Source: Methylobacterium sp. Leaf108 (GTDB lineage Bacteria; Pseudomonadota; Alphaproteobacteria; Rhizobiales; Beijerinckiaceae). From it: a stretch of DNA of 64,000 nt. Made by a program: the position numbers and the translations under genes. Positions 44,695-53,928 of this stretch are shown one piece after another. The stretch is taken from contig NZ_LMND01000007.1 in the NCBI RefSeq assembly GCF_001423265.1, forward strand, positions 28,496 to 92,495, in the 5' to 3' direction. The notes under the pieces were generated by a model. That model was given only the letters and a program-made list of their open reading frames with translations, made no database searches and was not told the origin of the DNA. The first letter of the stretch is position 1, and the number at the start of each line of letters is the position of its first letter.

Positions 44695-45585
44695 ATGTGC
44701 GGCATCGTCGGCCTCTTCCTCAAGGACCCGGCCCTGGAGCCGCGGCTCGGCGCCCTGATGGCGGGCATGCTCGGCACCATGACCGACCGCGGCCCCGACA
44801 GCGCCGGTTTCGCGGTCTACGGCGCACCGGCGGAGGGCGCCAAGATCACGCTTCGCGGTCCCGATGCCGCCGGCCTGGAGGCGGCGGTCGCCGCCCTGCA
44901 GGTGGCCCTCGGCCTCACCCTCGCGTCGCAGGCGCGCGACACCCACACGGTGCTGGTGGCGCCGGAGGGGCGGGAGGGCGAGATCAGGGCCTGGCTCGCC
45001 GCCCACCCGGGCATCGACGTGGTCGGCTCGGGGCAACGCATGGAGATCTACAAGGAGGTCGGCCTGCCGGCCGAGGTCGCGCGGCGGTTCTCCCTGTCGG
45101 CCATGGCCGGCACCCACGGCATCGGCCACACCCGCATGGCCACCGAGAGCGCGGTGACGACGAACGGCGCCCACCCCTTCTCCACCGGCCCGGACCAGTG
45201 CCTTGTCCACAACGGCTCGCTCTCCAACCACAACGCCCTGCGCCGGACCCTGCGCCGCGAGGGCCTGACCTTCGCCACCGACAACGATTCCGAGGTGGCG
45301 GCCGGCTACCTCACCTGGCGGATGCGCGAGGGCGCTTCGCTGAAAGGTGCCCTCGAGGCGAGCCTGTCGGACCTCGACGGGTTCTTCACCTTCGTGGTGG
45401 GCACGCAGGACGGGTTCGCGGTGCTGCGCGACCCCATCGCCTGCAAGCCAGCGATCATGGCCGAGACCGACGCCTGGGTCGCCTTCGGCTCCGAATACCG
45501 GGCGTTGGTCGGCCTGCCCGGCATCGAGGGCGCCCGCGTGTTCGAGCCCGAACCCGCCACCGTCTATGCCTGGGAGCGAGGGTGA
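44695..45585 (+). CDS. mgsA: N-methylglutamate synthase subunit A, class II glutamine amidotransferase (MgsA/GlxB)
   Basis: 296 residues. The N-terminal Cys nucleophile in MCGIVGLF fixes the start. GHTRMATES and LVHNGSLSNHNALR are class II GATase motifs. It releases ammonia or methylamine-nitrogen for the glutamate-synthase-like partner. The first of four co-directional genes mgsA-mgsB-mgsC-gmaS that belong to the N-methylglutamate route of methylamine use. Rhizobial homologues are called glxB. Confidence 0.87.
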   Translation: MCGIVGLFLKDPALEPRLGALMAGMLGTMTDRGPDSAGFAVYGAPAEGAKITLRGPDAAGLEAAVAALQVALGLTLASQARDTHTVLVAPEGREGEIRAWLAAHPGIDVVGSGQRMEIYKEVGLPAEVARRFSLSAMAGTHGIGHTRMATESAVTTNGAHPFSTGPDQCLVHNGSLSNHNALRRTLRREGLTFATDNDSEVAAGYLTWRMREGASLKGALEASLSDLDGFFTFVVGTQDGFAVLRDPIACKPAIMAETDAWVAFGSEYRALVGLPGIEGARVFEPEPATVYAWERG

Positions 45586-45590
45586 GGAAT

Positions 45591-45639
45591 GAGCAGGATG
45601 GAACCCAAAAACCGCGCCCCACTTTTTGGCATCCTGCTC
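45591..45639 (+). promoter_or_regulatory. Hairpin between mgsA and mgsB
   Basis: GAGCAGGATG (45591-45600) pairs perfectly with CATCCTGCTC (45630-45639), with an inner CCAAAAA / TTTTTGG stem. It ends two bases before the mgsB ATG at 45642. It occupies the place where a ribosome-binding site should be and could affect mgsB translation or processing. Confidence 0.75.
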
Positions 45640-45641
45640 TG

Positions 45642-46331
45642 ATGCCCCTGGTGAACTTGCGCGAAACGACGCTGCGCGACCTCAACCGCAGCCTCCACGC
45701 ACTGCCTCCCGACACCAACGAGACGCATTGGACCGTGCGCCACCCCGACGGCCGCCACGCCGTCGCGGCCGGCCTCGACCGCGCCATCGCCGTCGAGATC
45801 GAGGGGCACGTCGGCTATTACTGCGCGGGCATGAACGCCCTGGCGCAGGTGGTCGTCCACGGCAACGCCGGGGTCGGGGTCGCCGAGAACATGATGTCGG
45901 GCCGCGTCCACGTGCGCGGCGACGCCAGCCAGGCGGCCGGCGCCACCGCGCACGGCGGACTGCTGGTGATCGACGGCAACGCCGCGGCCCGCTGCGGCAT
46001 CTCGATGAAGGGCGTCGACATCGTCGTGAAGGGCTCGGTCGGCCACATGTCGGCCTTCATGGCGCAGTCGGGCACCCTGACGGTGCTGGGGGACGCGGGC
46101 GAGGCGCTGGGCGATTCGCTCTACGAGGCCCGGCTCTACGTGCGCGGCGCGGTGACGAGCCTCGGGGCCGATTGCATCGAGAAGGCGATGCGCGACGAGC
46201 ACCGGGCGGAGCTCGCCGAAAAGCTGGCTGCGGCGGGGCTCGCGGGCGAGGTCGATCCGGCCGAATTCCGCCGCTACGGCTCGGCCAGGCGCCTCTACCA
46301 CTTCACCGTCGACAACGCGGGAGCCTATTGA
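45642..46331 (+). CDS. mgsB: N-methylglutamate synthase subunit B, GltB3-like (MgsB/GlxC)
   Basis: 229 residues resembling the C-terminal beta-helix domain of glutamate synthase, with Gly-rich repeats (GNAGVGVAENMMSGRVHVRGDASQAAGA and GISMKGVDIVVKGSVGHMSAFMAQSG). Structural subunit of the MgsABC complex. Its stop overlaps the mgsC ATG by one base. It has no clear Shine-Dalgarno because a hairpin ends just before its start. Confidence 0.86.
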   Translation: MPLVNLRETTLRDLNRSLHALPPDTNETHWTVRHPDGRHAVAAGLDRAIAVEIEGHVGYYCAGMNALAQVVVHGNAGVGVAENMMSGRVHVRGDASQAAGATAHGGLLVIDGNAAARCGISMKGVDIVVKGSVGHMSAFMAQSGTLTVLGDAGEALGDSLYEARLYVRGAVTSLGADCIEKAMRDEHRAELAEKLAAAGLAGEVDPAEFRRYGSARRLYHFTVDNAGAY

Positions 46332-47653
46332 TGAGCGAGCCGCCCCGCACCCGGCCGCGCCTGTCGGCGACCTTCACCCCCGACGTGATGGCCGAGATCC
46401 GCCGCGCGGCGGCCACCGGCATCTACGACATCCGCGGAGCGGGGGCCAAGCGCAAGCTGCCGCATTTCGACGACCTGCTGTTCCTCGGCGCCTCCATGAG
46501 CCGCTATCCCCTGGAGGGCTACCGCGAGCGCTGCGACACGCAGGTGGTGATGGGCGCGCGTTTCGCCGAGAACCCCATCACCCTGAAGACGCCAATCACC
46601 ATCGCCGGCATGAGCTTCGGCTCGCTCTCGGGCCAGGCCAAGGAGGCCTTGGGGCGCGGCGCGACCCTGGCGGGCACCACCACCACCACCGGCGACGGCG
46701 GCATGACCGACGAGGAGCGCGGCCACTCGCAGACACTCGTCTACCAGTACCTGCCGTCGCGCTACGGCATGAACCCGGTGGACCTGCGCCGGGCCGACGC
46801 CATCGAGATCGTCATCGGCCAGGGCGCCAAGCCCGGCGGCGGCGGCATGCTGCTCGGCCAGAAGATCACCGACCGGGTGGCGGGCATGCGCAACCTGCCG
46901 CCGGGCATCGACCAGCGCTCGGCCTGCCGCCACCCGGACTGGACCGGGCCGGACGATCTCGCCATCAAGATCGAGGAACTGCGCGAGATCACCGACTGGC
47001 GGACGCCGATCTACGTCAAGGTCGGCGCGAGCCGTCCCTATTACGACACGGCGCTGGCGGCCAAGGCCGGGGCCGACGTGGTGGTGCTCGACGGCATGCA
47101 GGGCGGCACCGCCGCGACCCAGGACGTCTTCATCGAGAACGTCGGCCTGCCCATCCTCGCCGCCATCCGCCCGGCGGTGGAGGCGCTGCAGGACCTCGGC
47201 CTCCACCGCACGGTGCAGCTCGTGGTCTCGGGCGGCATCCGCTCGGGCGCGGACGTGGCCAAGGCCCTGGCGCTGGGCGCCGACGCCGTGGCGATCGGCA
47301 CCGCCGCCCTCATCGCGCTGGGCGACAACGACCCGGCCTACGAGGACGAATACCGGGCGCTCGGCACCACCGCCGGCGCCTACGACGACTGGCACGAGGG
47401 CAACGACCCGGCCGGGATCACGACGCAGCGCCCCGAGCTCGCCAGCCGCCTCGACCCGGTGCTCGGCGGCCGGCGGCTCGCCAACTACCTCGCGGTGATG
47501 ACGCTGGAGGCCCAGACCATCGCCCGCGCCTGCGGCAAGAGCCACCTCCACAACCTCGAACCGGAGGACCTGGTGGCGCTGACCATCGAAGCGGCGGCGA
47601 TGGCACGGGTCCCGCTTGCGGGGACGGACTGGGTGCCGGGCAGGGGGTTCTAA
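46331..47653 (+). CDS. mgsC: N-methylglutamate synthase subunit C, FMN/Fe-S GltB2-like (MgsC/GlxD)
   Basis: 440 residues, the FMN-binding synthase domain of glutamate synthase. PITIAGMSFGSLSGQAKEALGRGA, QGAKPGGGGMLLGQKIT, VVLDGMQGGTAATQDVF and VSGGIRSGADVAKALALGADAVAIG are diagnostic. It forms N-methylglutamate from methylamine and glutamate in the Mgs complex. Translationally coupled to mgsB. Confidence 0.9.
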   Translation: MSEPPRTRPRLSATFTPDVMAEIRRAAATGIYDIRGAGAKRKLPHFDDLLFLGASMSRYPLEGYRERCDTQVVMGARFAENPITLKTPITIAGMSFGSLSGQAKEALGRGATLAGTTTTTGDGGMTDEERGHSQTLVYQYLPSRYGMNPVDLRRADAIEIVIGQGAKPGGGGMLLGQKITDRVAGMRNLPPGIDQRSACRHPDWTGPDDLAIKIEELREITDWRTPIYVKVGASRPYYDTALAAKAGADVVVLDGMQGGTAATQDVFIENVGLPILAAIRPAVEALQDLGLHRTVQLVVSGGIRSGADVAKALALGADAVAIGTAALIALGDNDPAYEDEYRALGTTAGAYDDWHEGNDPAGITTQRPELASRLDPVLGGRRLANYLAVMTLEAQTIARACGKSHLHNLEPEDLVALTIEAAAMARVPLAGTDWVPGRGF

Positions 47654-47710
47654 AACCCGCCCCCGCTGCGGGGGAGGGTCGATGCGCCTGGATCAGGAGA
47701 GGACATTGCG

Positions 47711-49009
47711 ATGACGCCGGACCTCGAAGCCGTCGCCCGGGAGCGCGGCATCCGCTATTTCCTGATCTCCTACACCGACCTGTTCGGCACCCAGCGCGCC
47801 AAGCTGGTGCCGGCCAGCGCCATCGGGGGGATGATGCGGGACGGGGCGGGGTTCGCCGGCTTCGCCTCCTGGCTCGACATGACGCCGGCCGACCCGGACG
47901 TCTTCGCGAGGCCCGACCCGGACGGGCTGATCCAGCTGCCCTGGAAGCCGGAGGTCGGCTGGCTGCCGGCCGACCTGTCCATGGCGGGCGAGGCCGTCGC
48001 GCAGGGGCCGCGCAACCTCCTCAAGGCCCTGGTCGCCCGGGCGGCCGAGGACGGCCTGCGCATGAAGACCGGCGTCGAATGCGAGTTCTTCCTGATCACG
48101 CCGGACGGCCTGTCGCCCGCCGACACCGCCGACCGCCAGGCCAAGCCCTGCTACGACCAATCGGCCCTGATGCGCCGCTACGACGTCATCACCGAGATCT
48201 GCGACGCCATGCTGTCGCTCGGCTGGGCGCCCTACCAGAACGACCACGAGGACGCCAACGGCCAGTTCGAGATGAACTGGGCCTACGACGACGCCCTCGT
48301 CACCGCCGACCGGCACGCCTTCTTCAAGTTCATGGCCCGCTCCATCGCGGAGAAGCACGGCCTGCGCGCCACCTTCATGCCGAAACCCTTCGCGGACCTG
48401 ACGGGCTCGGGCTGCCACGCCCATGTCTCGCTCTGGCGCGGGGACACCAACGTCTTCTCCGATCCGGACCGTGCGCTCGGCCTGTCGCAGGTGGGCACCC
48501 ACTTCATCGGCGGCGTGATGCATGCGGCCCAGGGGCTCGCGGCACTGACCAACCCCACCGTGAATTCCTACAAGCGGCTGAATGCGGCGACCACGACCTC
48601 CGGCTCGACCTGGTCGCCCAACACCGTGACCTACGGCGGCAACAACCGCACCCACATGATCCGCATCCCCGACGGCGGCCGCTTCGAGTTCCGCCTCGCC
48701 GACGGGGCCGCCAACCCCTACCTGCTCCAGGCGGGGCTGCTGGCCGCCGGCCTCGACGGGATGCGCCGCGCGCGCGACCCGGGCCCGCCGCTCGACATCA
48801 ACATGTACACCCACGGCCATACCCTGGAGGGCGTGACGCGGCTGCCGCTCAACCTCCTCGACGCCCTGCGGGCGCTGGCGGCCGACCCGGTCCTGTGCGA
48901 GGCGCTCGGGCCGTTCGTGCCGTCCTACGTCAAGCTCAAGACCCAGGAATGGGAGGCCTACGCCCGCCACCTGACCCAGTGGGAGCGCGACACCACCCTC
49001 GACTGCTGA
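47711..49009 (+). CDS. gmaS: Gamma-glutamylmethylamide synthetase (GmaS, glutamine-synthetase-like)
   Basis: 432 residues, GS-fold enzyme of the GlnT/GmaS group. GVECEFFLITPDGLSP is the N-terminal end of the active site, NDHEDANGQFEMNWAYDDALVTADRHAFFK and GSGCHAHVSLW hold metal and ammonia-site residues, and NNRTHMIRIPDGGRFEFRLADGAANPYL the ATP/Glu site. GmaS ligates methylamine to glutamate. AGGAGAGG precedes the start. Distinguishing GmaS from rhizobial GlnT needs phylogeny; the mgs neighbours and methylotroph setting favour GmaS. Confidence 0.85.
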   Translation: MTPDLEAVARERGIRYFLISYTDLFGTQRAKLVPASAIGGMMRDGAGFAGFASWLDMTPADPDVFARPDPDGLIQLPWKPEVGWLPADLSMAGEAVAQGPRNLLKALVARAAEDGLRMKTGVECEFFLITPDGLSPADTADRQAKPCYDQSALMRRYDVITEICDAMLSLGWAPYQNDHEDANGQFEMNWAYDDALVTADRHAFFKFMARSIAEKHGLRATFMPKPFADLTGSGCHAHVSLWRGDTNVFSDPDRALGLSQVGTHFIGGVMHAAQGLAALTNPTVNSYKRLNAATTTSGSTWSPNTVTYGGNNRTHMIRIPDGGRFEFRLADGAANPYLLQAGLLAAGLDGMRRARDPGPPLDINMYTHGHTLEGVTRLPLNLLDALRALAADPVLCEALGPFVPSYVKLKTQEWEAYARHLTQWERDTTLDC

Positions 49010-49033
49010 CGCCCTTCGCCCGGCCGGGACCGC

Positions 49034-49387
49034 TCAGCGCTTCTGGTTGCCCCACCGGTCGAAGATCTCGCGGCGGTCGCGCGCGCCACCGTCGGGACGC
49101 GCGAACGGTCGCTGCGCCCGGAACCGGTCCCTGTCGCGGGACTCCAGCCGTGCCGCACCGCATCGGGAGATCGAACAGGCGAAGCGCACTCCCGGATTGG
49201 AAGCCCGGTAGCAGGCCTGGCCGGCCCAGCCCGACATGCCCTGCCAGCCGTAGCAGCGCATGCAGGTCTGGCCATAGGGAGCCTCGTTGCAGTTGGGCGC
49301 GGCCGAAGCCGTGGAGGCCGCCAGGATGCCGACGGTAGACAGCAGGATGGCCAGCACCATGGCCAAGTCGGCGCGTTTCGCTCGCAT
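49034..49387 (-). CDS. Small exported Cys-rich protein
   Basis: 117 residues. Signal peptide about 1-30 (ending STASAAP), then CNEAPYGQTCMRCYGWQGMSGWAGQACYR with a C-CxxC array and two more Cys, and an Arg/Asp-rich tail. Family not recognised. Convergent with gmaS. Confidence 0.68.
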   Translation of the reverse strand: MRAKRADLAMVLAILLSTVGILAASTASAAPNCNEAPYGQTCMRCYGWQGMSGWAGQACYRASNPGVRFACSISRCGAARLESRDRDRFRAQRPFARPDGGARDRREIFDRWGNQKR

Positions 49388-49663
49388 GATCGGTCCTCCC
49401 AGTCACGGGGCCCGGCGTCGCGGCGCAAAGGGACCGGACCGTGCCGACATCCTCCTGCCTGAAGCCCCGGCATGGCCGCCAAGCGCGATCCGTGTATTCG
49501 GCGGTCATTTCCGAGATTTCGCCGGTACAGATTCAATATCGGTATCGGCAAAAATCATGCACTCGTTGCCGCAATCGCGCAAACGATTTCGCGGGGCACC
49601 GGCAAAAACAAGATTGTCTTCGCGATGGACAGGAAGGAGGCTGCCGGGACGGCTGTGGCGCCC
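49388..49663. other. Intergenic segment with lower G+C
   Basis: 276 bp upstream of the small Cys-rich gene. The part 49500-49640 (ATTCAATATCGG, GGCAAAAATCATGC) is clearly more AT-rich than its surroundings. Probable promoter area; no gene. Confidence 0.4.
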
Positions 49664-50311
49664 CTAACCGCCGGCCTTGGTGTCCTCGCCCGCCCCCTCG
49701 ACGGTGCAGGACACCGCCTGGACGGCGGCGTTGGCGGCGGCGCGCTGGCTCGGCAGGTCGGCGATCACCCGGACCACGACGAACCCCCTGGTGTTGGGCG
49801 CGACCACCCGCACGTCGCGGCTGACCTCGTTCTCGTCCTCGTTGGCCAGGGCCTCGTCGAACTGGCGCCGGGTCAGGATCACGAGGTCGAGGGCGCCGCG
49901 CACCGCCGCCTGATCGGTGACGGCGTAGAAGGCGCCCCGGCGCCCGTGGACCGCCACCGACATCATCAGCGGCCCGGTGCGCGCCGCAACCCGCAGGGGC
50001 CCGTCGGTGAGGTCGTAGGGGCACAGCCCCACCGCCACCACGGGATCGGGGATCGGCAGCCACGCCTCGGCCGCCGGCGGCGTGTCGCCGGTGGCGAGGG
50101 CGAAGATCCGCATGCCGCCCTCGCCCCCCTGGCCGGCACGCGCCCGCGACAGCGCGTCGGATTCCGACAGGCTCGGGATCGCCAGCACCACGACGATGTG
50201 GACGAGCCCGGCCAGCACCAGGCCGCAGGCGGTGGCCAGCCACAGGCGGCCGCGCCGGCTCATGCCGAAATCCTCGCCGGTGTCGTCCCCGGAGGGCTTT
50301 CTCGCGCTCAC
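49664..50311 (-). CDS. DUF1254-type membrane protein
   Basis: 215 residues from a GTG overlapping the upstream stop (GTGA). One N-terminal helix (LWLATACGLVLAGLVHIVVVLAIP) is followed by a periplasmic domain with DALSRA, VVAVGLCPYDLTDGPLRVAA and NTRGFVVVRV. DUF1254 proteins are uncharacterised. Coupled to the DUF1214 gene, so the two probably form one complex. Confidence 0.78.
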   Translation of the reverse strand: MSARKPSGDDTGEDFGMSRRGRLWLATACGLVLAGLVHIVVVLAIPSLSESDALSRARAGQGGEGGMRIFALATGDTPPAAEAWLPIPDPVVAVGLCPYDLTDGPLRVAARTGPLMMSVAVHGRRGAFYAVTDQAAVRGALDLVILTRRQFDEALANEDENEVSRDVRVVAPNTRGFVVVRVIADLPSQRAAANAAVQAVSCTVEGAGEDTKAGG

Positions 50312-50955
50312 GGGCGGCACCCCGTCCGGCGGATCTCGGGCAGGGCCGACCGGTCGAGGGTGCCCGCGCTGGCGGCCACGGGGGTGTCGTAGAGGCGCAG
50401 CGCCAGGCGCACCGGCCCGCTCGCACGCGGCATCGGCAGCCAGTTGCCGGGCTGGACCTCCGGCGCCAGGGCGATGACGAAGTGGCCGTCCGCCTCGCGC
50501 AGGATCTCGGTGGAGGTGAAGCCTTCGCGCAGGAGCGGGGCGTCGGCGGGCCTCGGCCCGCGCCCGGCCACCGTCAGCGTCCAGGCGCGGGCCGGGGGGG
50601 TGGTGCCGGCCACGGCGTAGCTGCAGCCGGCGTCGATGGCTCGGCCGTCGGCGTCCTGCGAGGCGGTGAGGAGCAGGCCCTCGCCGACGCCCAGCGGGAT
50701 CTCGCCGCGCCGCGCGTTCACCGCCCGGGTGTAGGGATCGGCGCCCACCGCCCCGGCCCGGGGCCATGCGGTCCAGGACCCGGCCACGACCCCGCCGAAG
50801 GGATAGCCGCCGCGGGTGGCGTAATCGGCGCTGGCAAGGCCCAGCCCCGCCCCCAGCGCCAAGGCGTAGACGAACAGGCCGACGTTCGAGGTCCGGCGCA
50901 GGAGGGAGCGGGCGCGTTCGGCCAGCGGCCGGCCACGCCCCGCGATCGTGGCCAT
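50308..50955 (-). CDS. DUF1214-type membrane protein
   Basis: 215 residues from ATG at 50955; a TTG/GTG slightly upstream is possible. A TM segment (VGLFVYALALGAGLGLA) then the DUF1214 domain with LLTASQDADGRAIDAGCSYAVAGTTPPARAWTLTVAG and WLPMPRASGPVRLALRLYDTP. In larger proteins DUF1254 and DUF1214 are one chain; here they are split but coupled. Confidence 0.8.
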   Translation of the reverse strand: MATIAGRGRPLAERARSLLRRTSNVGLFVYALALGAGLGLASADYATRGGYPFGGVVAGSWTAWPRAGAVGADPYTRAVNARRGEIPLGVGEGLLLTASQDADGRAIDAGCSYAVAGTTPPARAWTLTVAGRGPRPADAPLLREGFTSTEILREADGHFVIALAPEVQPGNWLPMPRASGPVRLALRLYDTPVAASAGTLDRSALPEIRRTGCRP

Positions 50956-51046
50956 CTCAGCCAGCCTGCTCACCAACGGCGCCTTCCTCGTCCCCTGGGT
51001 CTCCGGCGACCCGGTCGCCCCCTCATGGACCGGTCCGGCGGCGCTG

Positions 51047-53275
51047 TCACGGCATCCCGATGCGGCCGGAGACCGGGCGGGCGCCCTCGGCCAGCGGCGT
51101 CACCGGCTCGAAGCCGGCGCGGGGCGAGGGCCGCGCCTCCACGGTGCGGAACAGGCCGTTGAGGCCGCCGATGACCTCGAACGAGCGCCGCGACAGCTTG
51201 CCGGCGGCACTGGCCGCGGCGTTGACGGGGGCGGCGGCCGCGTCGACGCTCGCCTGCAGGGCGGGCCGGCCCGGCTCCTTCACGCCCGGCAGGGGCTTGA
51301 GCTCGATGCCCTTGTGGGCGCTCTCCATCACCTCGCGCCAGGTCATGGCCGGCAGGGAGCCGCCGGTCATCTTGTTGGTGGAGGTGGAATCGTCGTTGCC
51401 GAACCAGACCGCGCCGACGAAGTTGCCGGTGTAGGCCACGAACCAGGCGTCCTTGTAGGCGTTGGTGGTGCCGGACTTGCCCGCGACCTTGATGCCCTCG
51501 AGCTGGGCGCGCTTGCCGGTGCCCTCCTCCACCACCTTGTTGAGCATGAAGTTCATGTCGGCCACCACCTGGGTCGACAGGATCTGCTCGGGCTTCTCGT
51601 CGGCGTGCCGGTAGATGATCTCGCCGGCCGAGTTCTTCACCTCCATCGCCGCGTAGGGCTTGGCCTTGCGCCCGCCGTTGGCGAACACGGCATAGGCCGC
51701 GGCCTGGTCGATCACGTTGACCTCGGCCGAGCCGATCGGCAGCGACACCGTGTCGATGAGCGGCGTGGTGATGCCCATGCGGTGGGCCAGGTCGATGATC
51801 TTGGCGCGCCCGGCCTTGGCCGCGTTGGCCTGGTGGCTGATGCCCAGCGCCTTGCCCAGCGCGATGGAGATCTGGATCGGGATGGTGTTGATCGATTTGG
51901 CCACCGCCACCGTGAGGTTGGTGGCGCCCGAGAACGAGCGGCCGTAGTTCTGCGGGCACCAGTTGCCGATGCAGATCGGCGCGTCGACCACCCGGGTCTC
52001 GGGCCGGTACAGGCCGGCGGCGAGACCCGCGGCATAGACGTAGGGCTTGAACGACGAGCCGGGCTGGCGCAGCGCGTCGGTGGCGCGGTTGAACTGGCTC
52101 TGGCCGTAGTCGGAGCCGCCGACCATCGCCCGCAGGGCGCCGTCGGGGTCGAGGATGACCATGGCGGCCTCCTCGACCTCGTACTGGTCGCCGTACTGGC
52201 GCAGGGTGTTCTCCACCGCCTGGTCGGCGCGCTTCTGGATGGCGAGGTCGAGGGGCGTCTTGACGGTGAGCACGCGGTCGCTGCGCAGGCGGCCCGCGTC
52301 GGCCATGCCCTTGATCTCGCCGAAGGCCCAATCGAGGTAGTAGTCGGCGGTGATGTCGCGGGTCCGCGTCACCGGGGTGGCCGGGTTGCGCAGCGCCGTC
52401 TGGATCTGGCCCTCGGTGAGGAAGCCCGCCTCGACCATGTTGTGGAGCACGTCGACGGCCCGCGCGCGGGCGGCGGGCAAGTTGACGTGGGGGGCGTATT
52501 TCGTGGGCGCCTTGAACAGGCCGGCCAGCATCGCGGCCTCGGCGAGGCTGATGTCCTTGAGCCGCTTGCCGAAATAATAATCCGCCGCCGCCACGGCGCC
52601 GAAGGTGCCGCCACCCATGTAGGCGCGGTCGAGGTAGAGCTTGAGGATCTCGTTCTTGGTCAGATGGCATTCGAGCCAGAGCGCCAGGAACGCCTCGTTG
52701 ATCTTGCGCTCCAGGGAGCGCTCGTTCGACAGGAACAGGTTCTTGGCGAGCTGCTGCGTGATCGAGGAGCCGCCCTGCGTCGAGCCGCCGCCGCGCGAGT
52801 TCGAGACCAGGGCGCGGGCGGTGCCGATGGGGTCGATGCCCCAATGCTCGTAGAAGCGCCGGTCCTCGGTGGAGACCAGGGCCTTGATCATCGTGTCGGG
52901 GAAATCGTCGAGCTTGAGCGAATCGTCGTGCTTGATGCCCCGGCGCCCGACCTCGGTGCCGTAGCGGTCGAGGAAGGTGACGGCGAGGTCCTGGGTCTTG
53001 AGCCAGTTGTCGCTGGTGAGGTTGAAGGCCGGCTGCGCCAGGGCGAGCATGGCGATGGCACCGCCCGTGCCAAGGGTCATCGCCTCGCTGGTGAGATCGA
53101 GGACGCCGCGCTTCCAGCCGCGCACGGAAAACACGCTCATGCGCCGGGAGAAGGTCTCGTACCCCTCCCCTGCCGAACGGCCGCTCTCGTAGAGGCTGGC
53201 GTTCACCCAGGCGTCGAAGGCCAGCGCCCCTCGCTTGATCCGGGTCAGCAATGCGGTGGCAGGGGGCAGGCGCAC
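51047..53275 (-). CDS. Penicillin-binding protein 1A (class A transglycosylase/transpeptidase)
   Basis: 742 residues from a GTG. An N-terminal cytoplasmic part and one membrane helix (about 67-85). The GT51 domain has catalytic EDRRFYEHWG (E137) and GGSSITQQLAKN. The transpeptidase has SSFK (407-410), SIN (461-463) and KSGT (600-603). It polymerises and crosslinks peptidoglycan. A long tail after about 680 is Ala/Pro-rich. Confidence 0.95.
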   Translation of the reverse strand: MRLPPATALLTRIKRGALAFDAWVNASLYESGRSAGEGYETFSRRMSVFSVRGWKRGVLDLTSEAMTLGTGGAIAMLALAQPAFNLTSDNWLKTQDLAVTFLDRYGTEVGRRGIKHDDSLKLDDFPDTMIKALVSTEDRRFYEHWGIDPIGTARALVSNSRGGGSTQGGSSITQQLAKNLFLSNERSLERKINEAFLALWLECHLTKNEILKLYLDRAYMGGGTFGAVAAADYYFGKRLKDISLAEAAMLAGLFKAPTKYAPHVNLPAARARAVDVLHNMVEAGFLTEGQIQTALRNPATPVTRTRDITADYYLDWAFGEIKGMADAGRLRSDRVLTVKTPLDLAIQKRADQAVENTLRQYGDQYEVEEAAMVILDPDGALRAMVGGSDYGQSQFNRATDALRQPGSSFKPYVYAAGLAAGLYRPETRVVDAPICIGNWCPQNYGRSFSGATNLTVAVAKSINTIPIQISIALGKALGISHQANAAKAGRAKIIDLAHRMGITTPLIDTVSLPIGSAEVNVIDQAAAYAVFANGGRKAKPYAAMEVKNSAGEIIYRHADEKPEQILSTQVVADMNFMLNKVVEEGTGKRAQLEGIKVAGKSGTTNAYKDAWFVAYTGNFVGAVWFGNDDSTSTNKMTGGSLPAMTWREVMESAHKGIELKPLPGVKEPGRPALQASVDAAAAPVNAAASAAGKLSRRSFEVIGGLNGLFRTVEARPSPRAGFEPVTPLAEGARPVSGRIGMP

Positions 53276-53612
53276 GACGTCTCTCGTTCTCGGTCACCGC
53301 GACGGCGATCCGGTCCGACGGACCGGGTCGTGCCGCCCACCATTCATGCCGGAACAACGCGACCGGCGCAGCCCCGGTCCATCGCCGCGCCCCGGCAATC
53401 TTTCATTAACATTGATCCGCGATTGGGGCGCGGCAAAGACGGCGGCGTGGCTTTCCCAGGCGGGACCGCCTGGCGGAGCGCGGGCCCCGTCCGCGATGAG
53501 GCGTAGGACTTCGGGTCGAAACCGGCTAGCGTCCGCCGATCATGGGCTGGCAGTGTCAGGCGCCGATGACAGAGAGCCTCGATGCTCCCGCCTTCCTGCC
53601 GGAGGCCCGCCC
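53276..53612. other. Intergenic region upstream of PBP1A
   Basis: 337 bp. An AT-rich patch TCTTTCATTAACATTGATC (about 53399-53417) is a likely promoter element for the minus-strand PBP gene. A small CCAGGCGG-GA-CCGCCTGG hairpin lies at 53456-53473. No other gene supported. Confidence 0.45.
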
Positions 53613-53828
53613 ATGCCCGATCACCCGTTCCCGCGGGCGCTGCCGGAGGCGCATCGCTACCGCGCGCTCCTGCTCGACATGGGCGGACACGTCATCCGCG
53701 TCCGCATGTTCGCGGCCGGCGACGACGAGGAAGCGTTCGGGATCACGCGCACCATGCTCGACGGGCGGGTGCTGGAGCTCTGGGACGGCCCGCGCTTCGT
53801 TCGGAGGTTCGGGTCGGTCGAGCCCTGA
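53613..53828 (+). CDS. Small protein of unknown function
   Basis: 71 residues starting MPDHPFPRALPEAHRYRALL, with GCCGGAGG upstream. Strand-helix-strand pattern LLLDMGGHVIRVRMFAAGDDEEAFGITRTMLDGRVLELWDGPRFVRRF suits a small alpha-beta fold of a type common in Methylobacterium. No function known. Confidence 0.6.
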   Translation: MPDHPFPRALPEAHRYRALLLDMGGHVIRVRMFAAGDDEEAFGITRTMLDGRVLELWDGPRFVRRFGSVEP

Positions 53829-53928
53829 GCCAAGCCCCGCGGCAGGCGCGAGGCGACCGATCGGGCCGTGATCGCCATCGGGCGGGCACGGTTGGGCGGG
53901 TACGGTTGGGGTGGAGCCCGTGCCGGGG

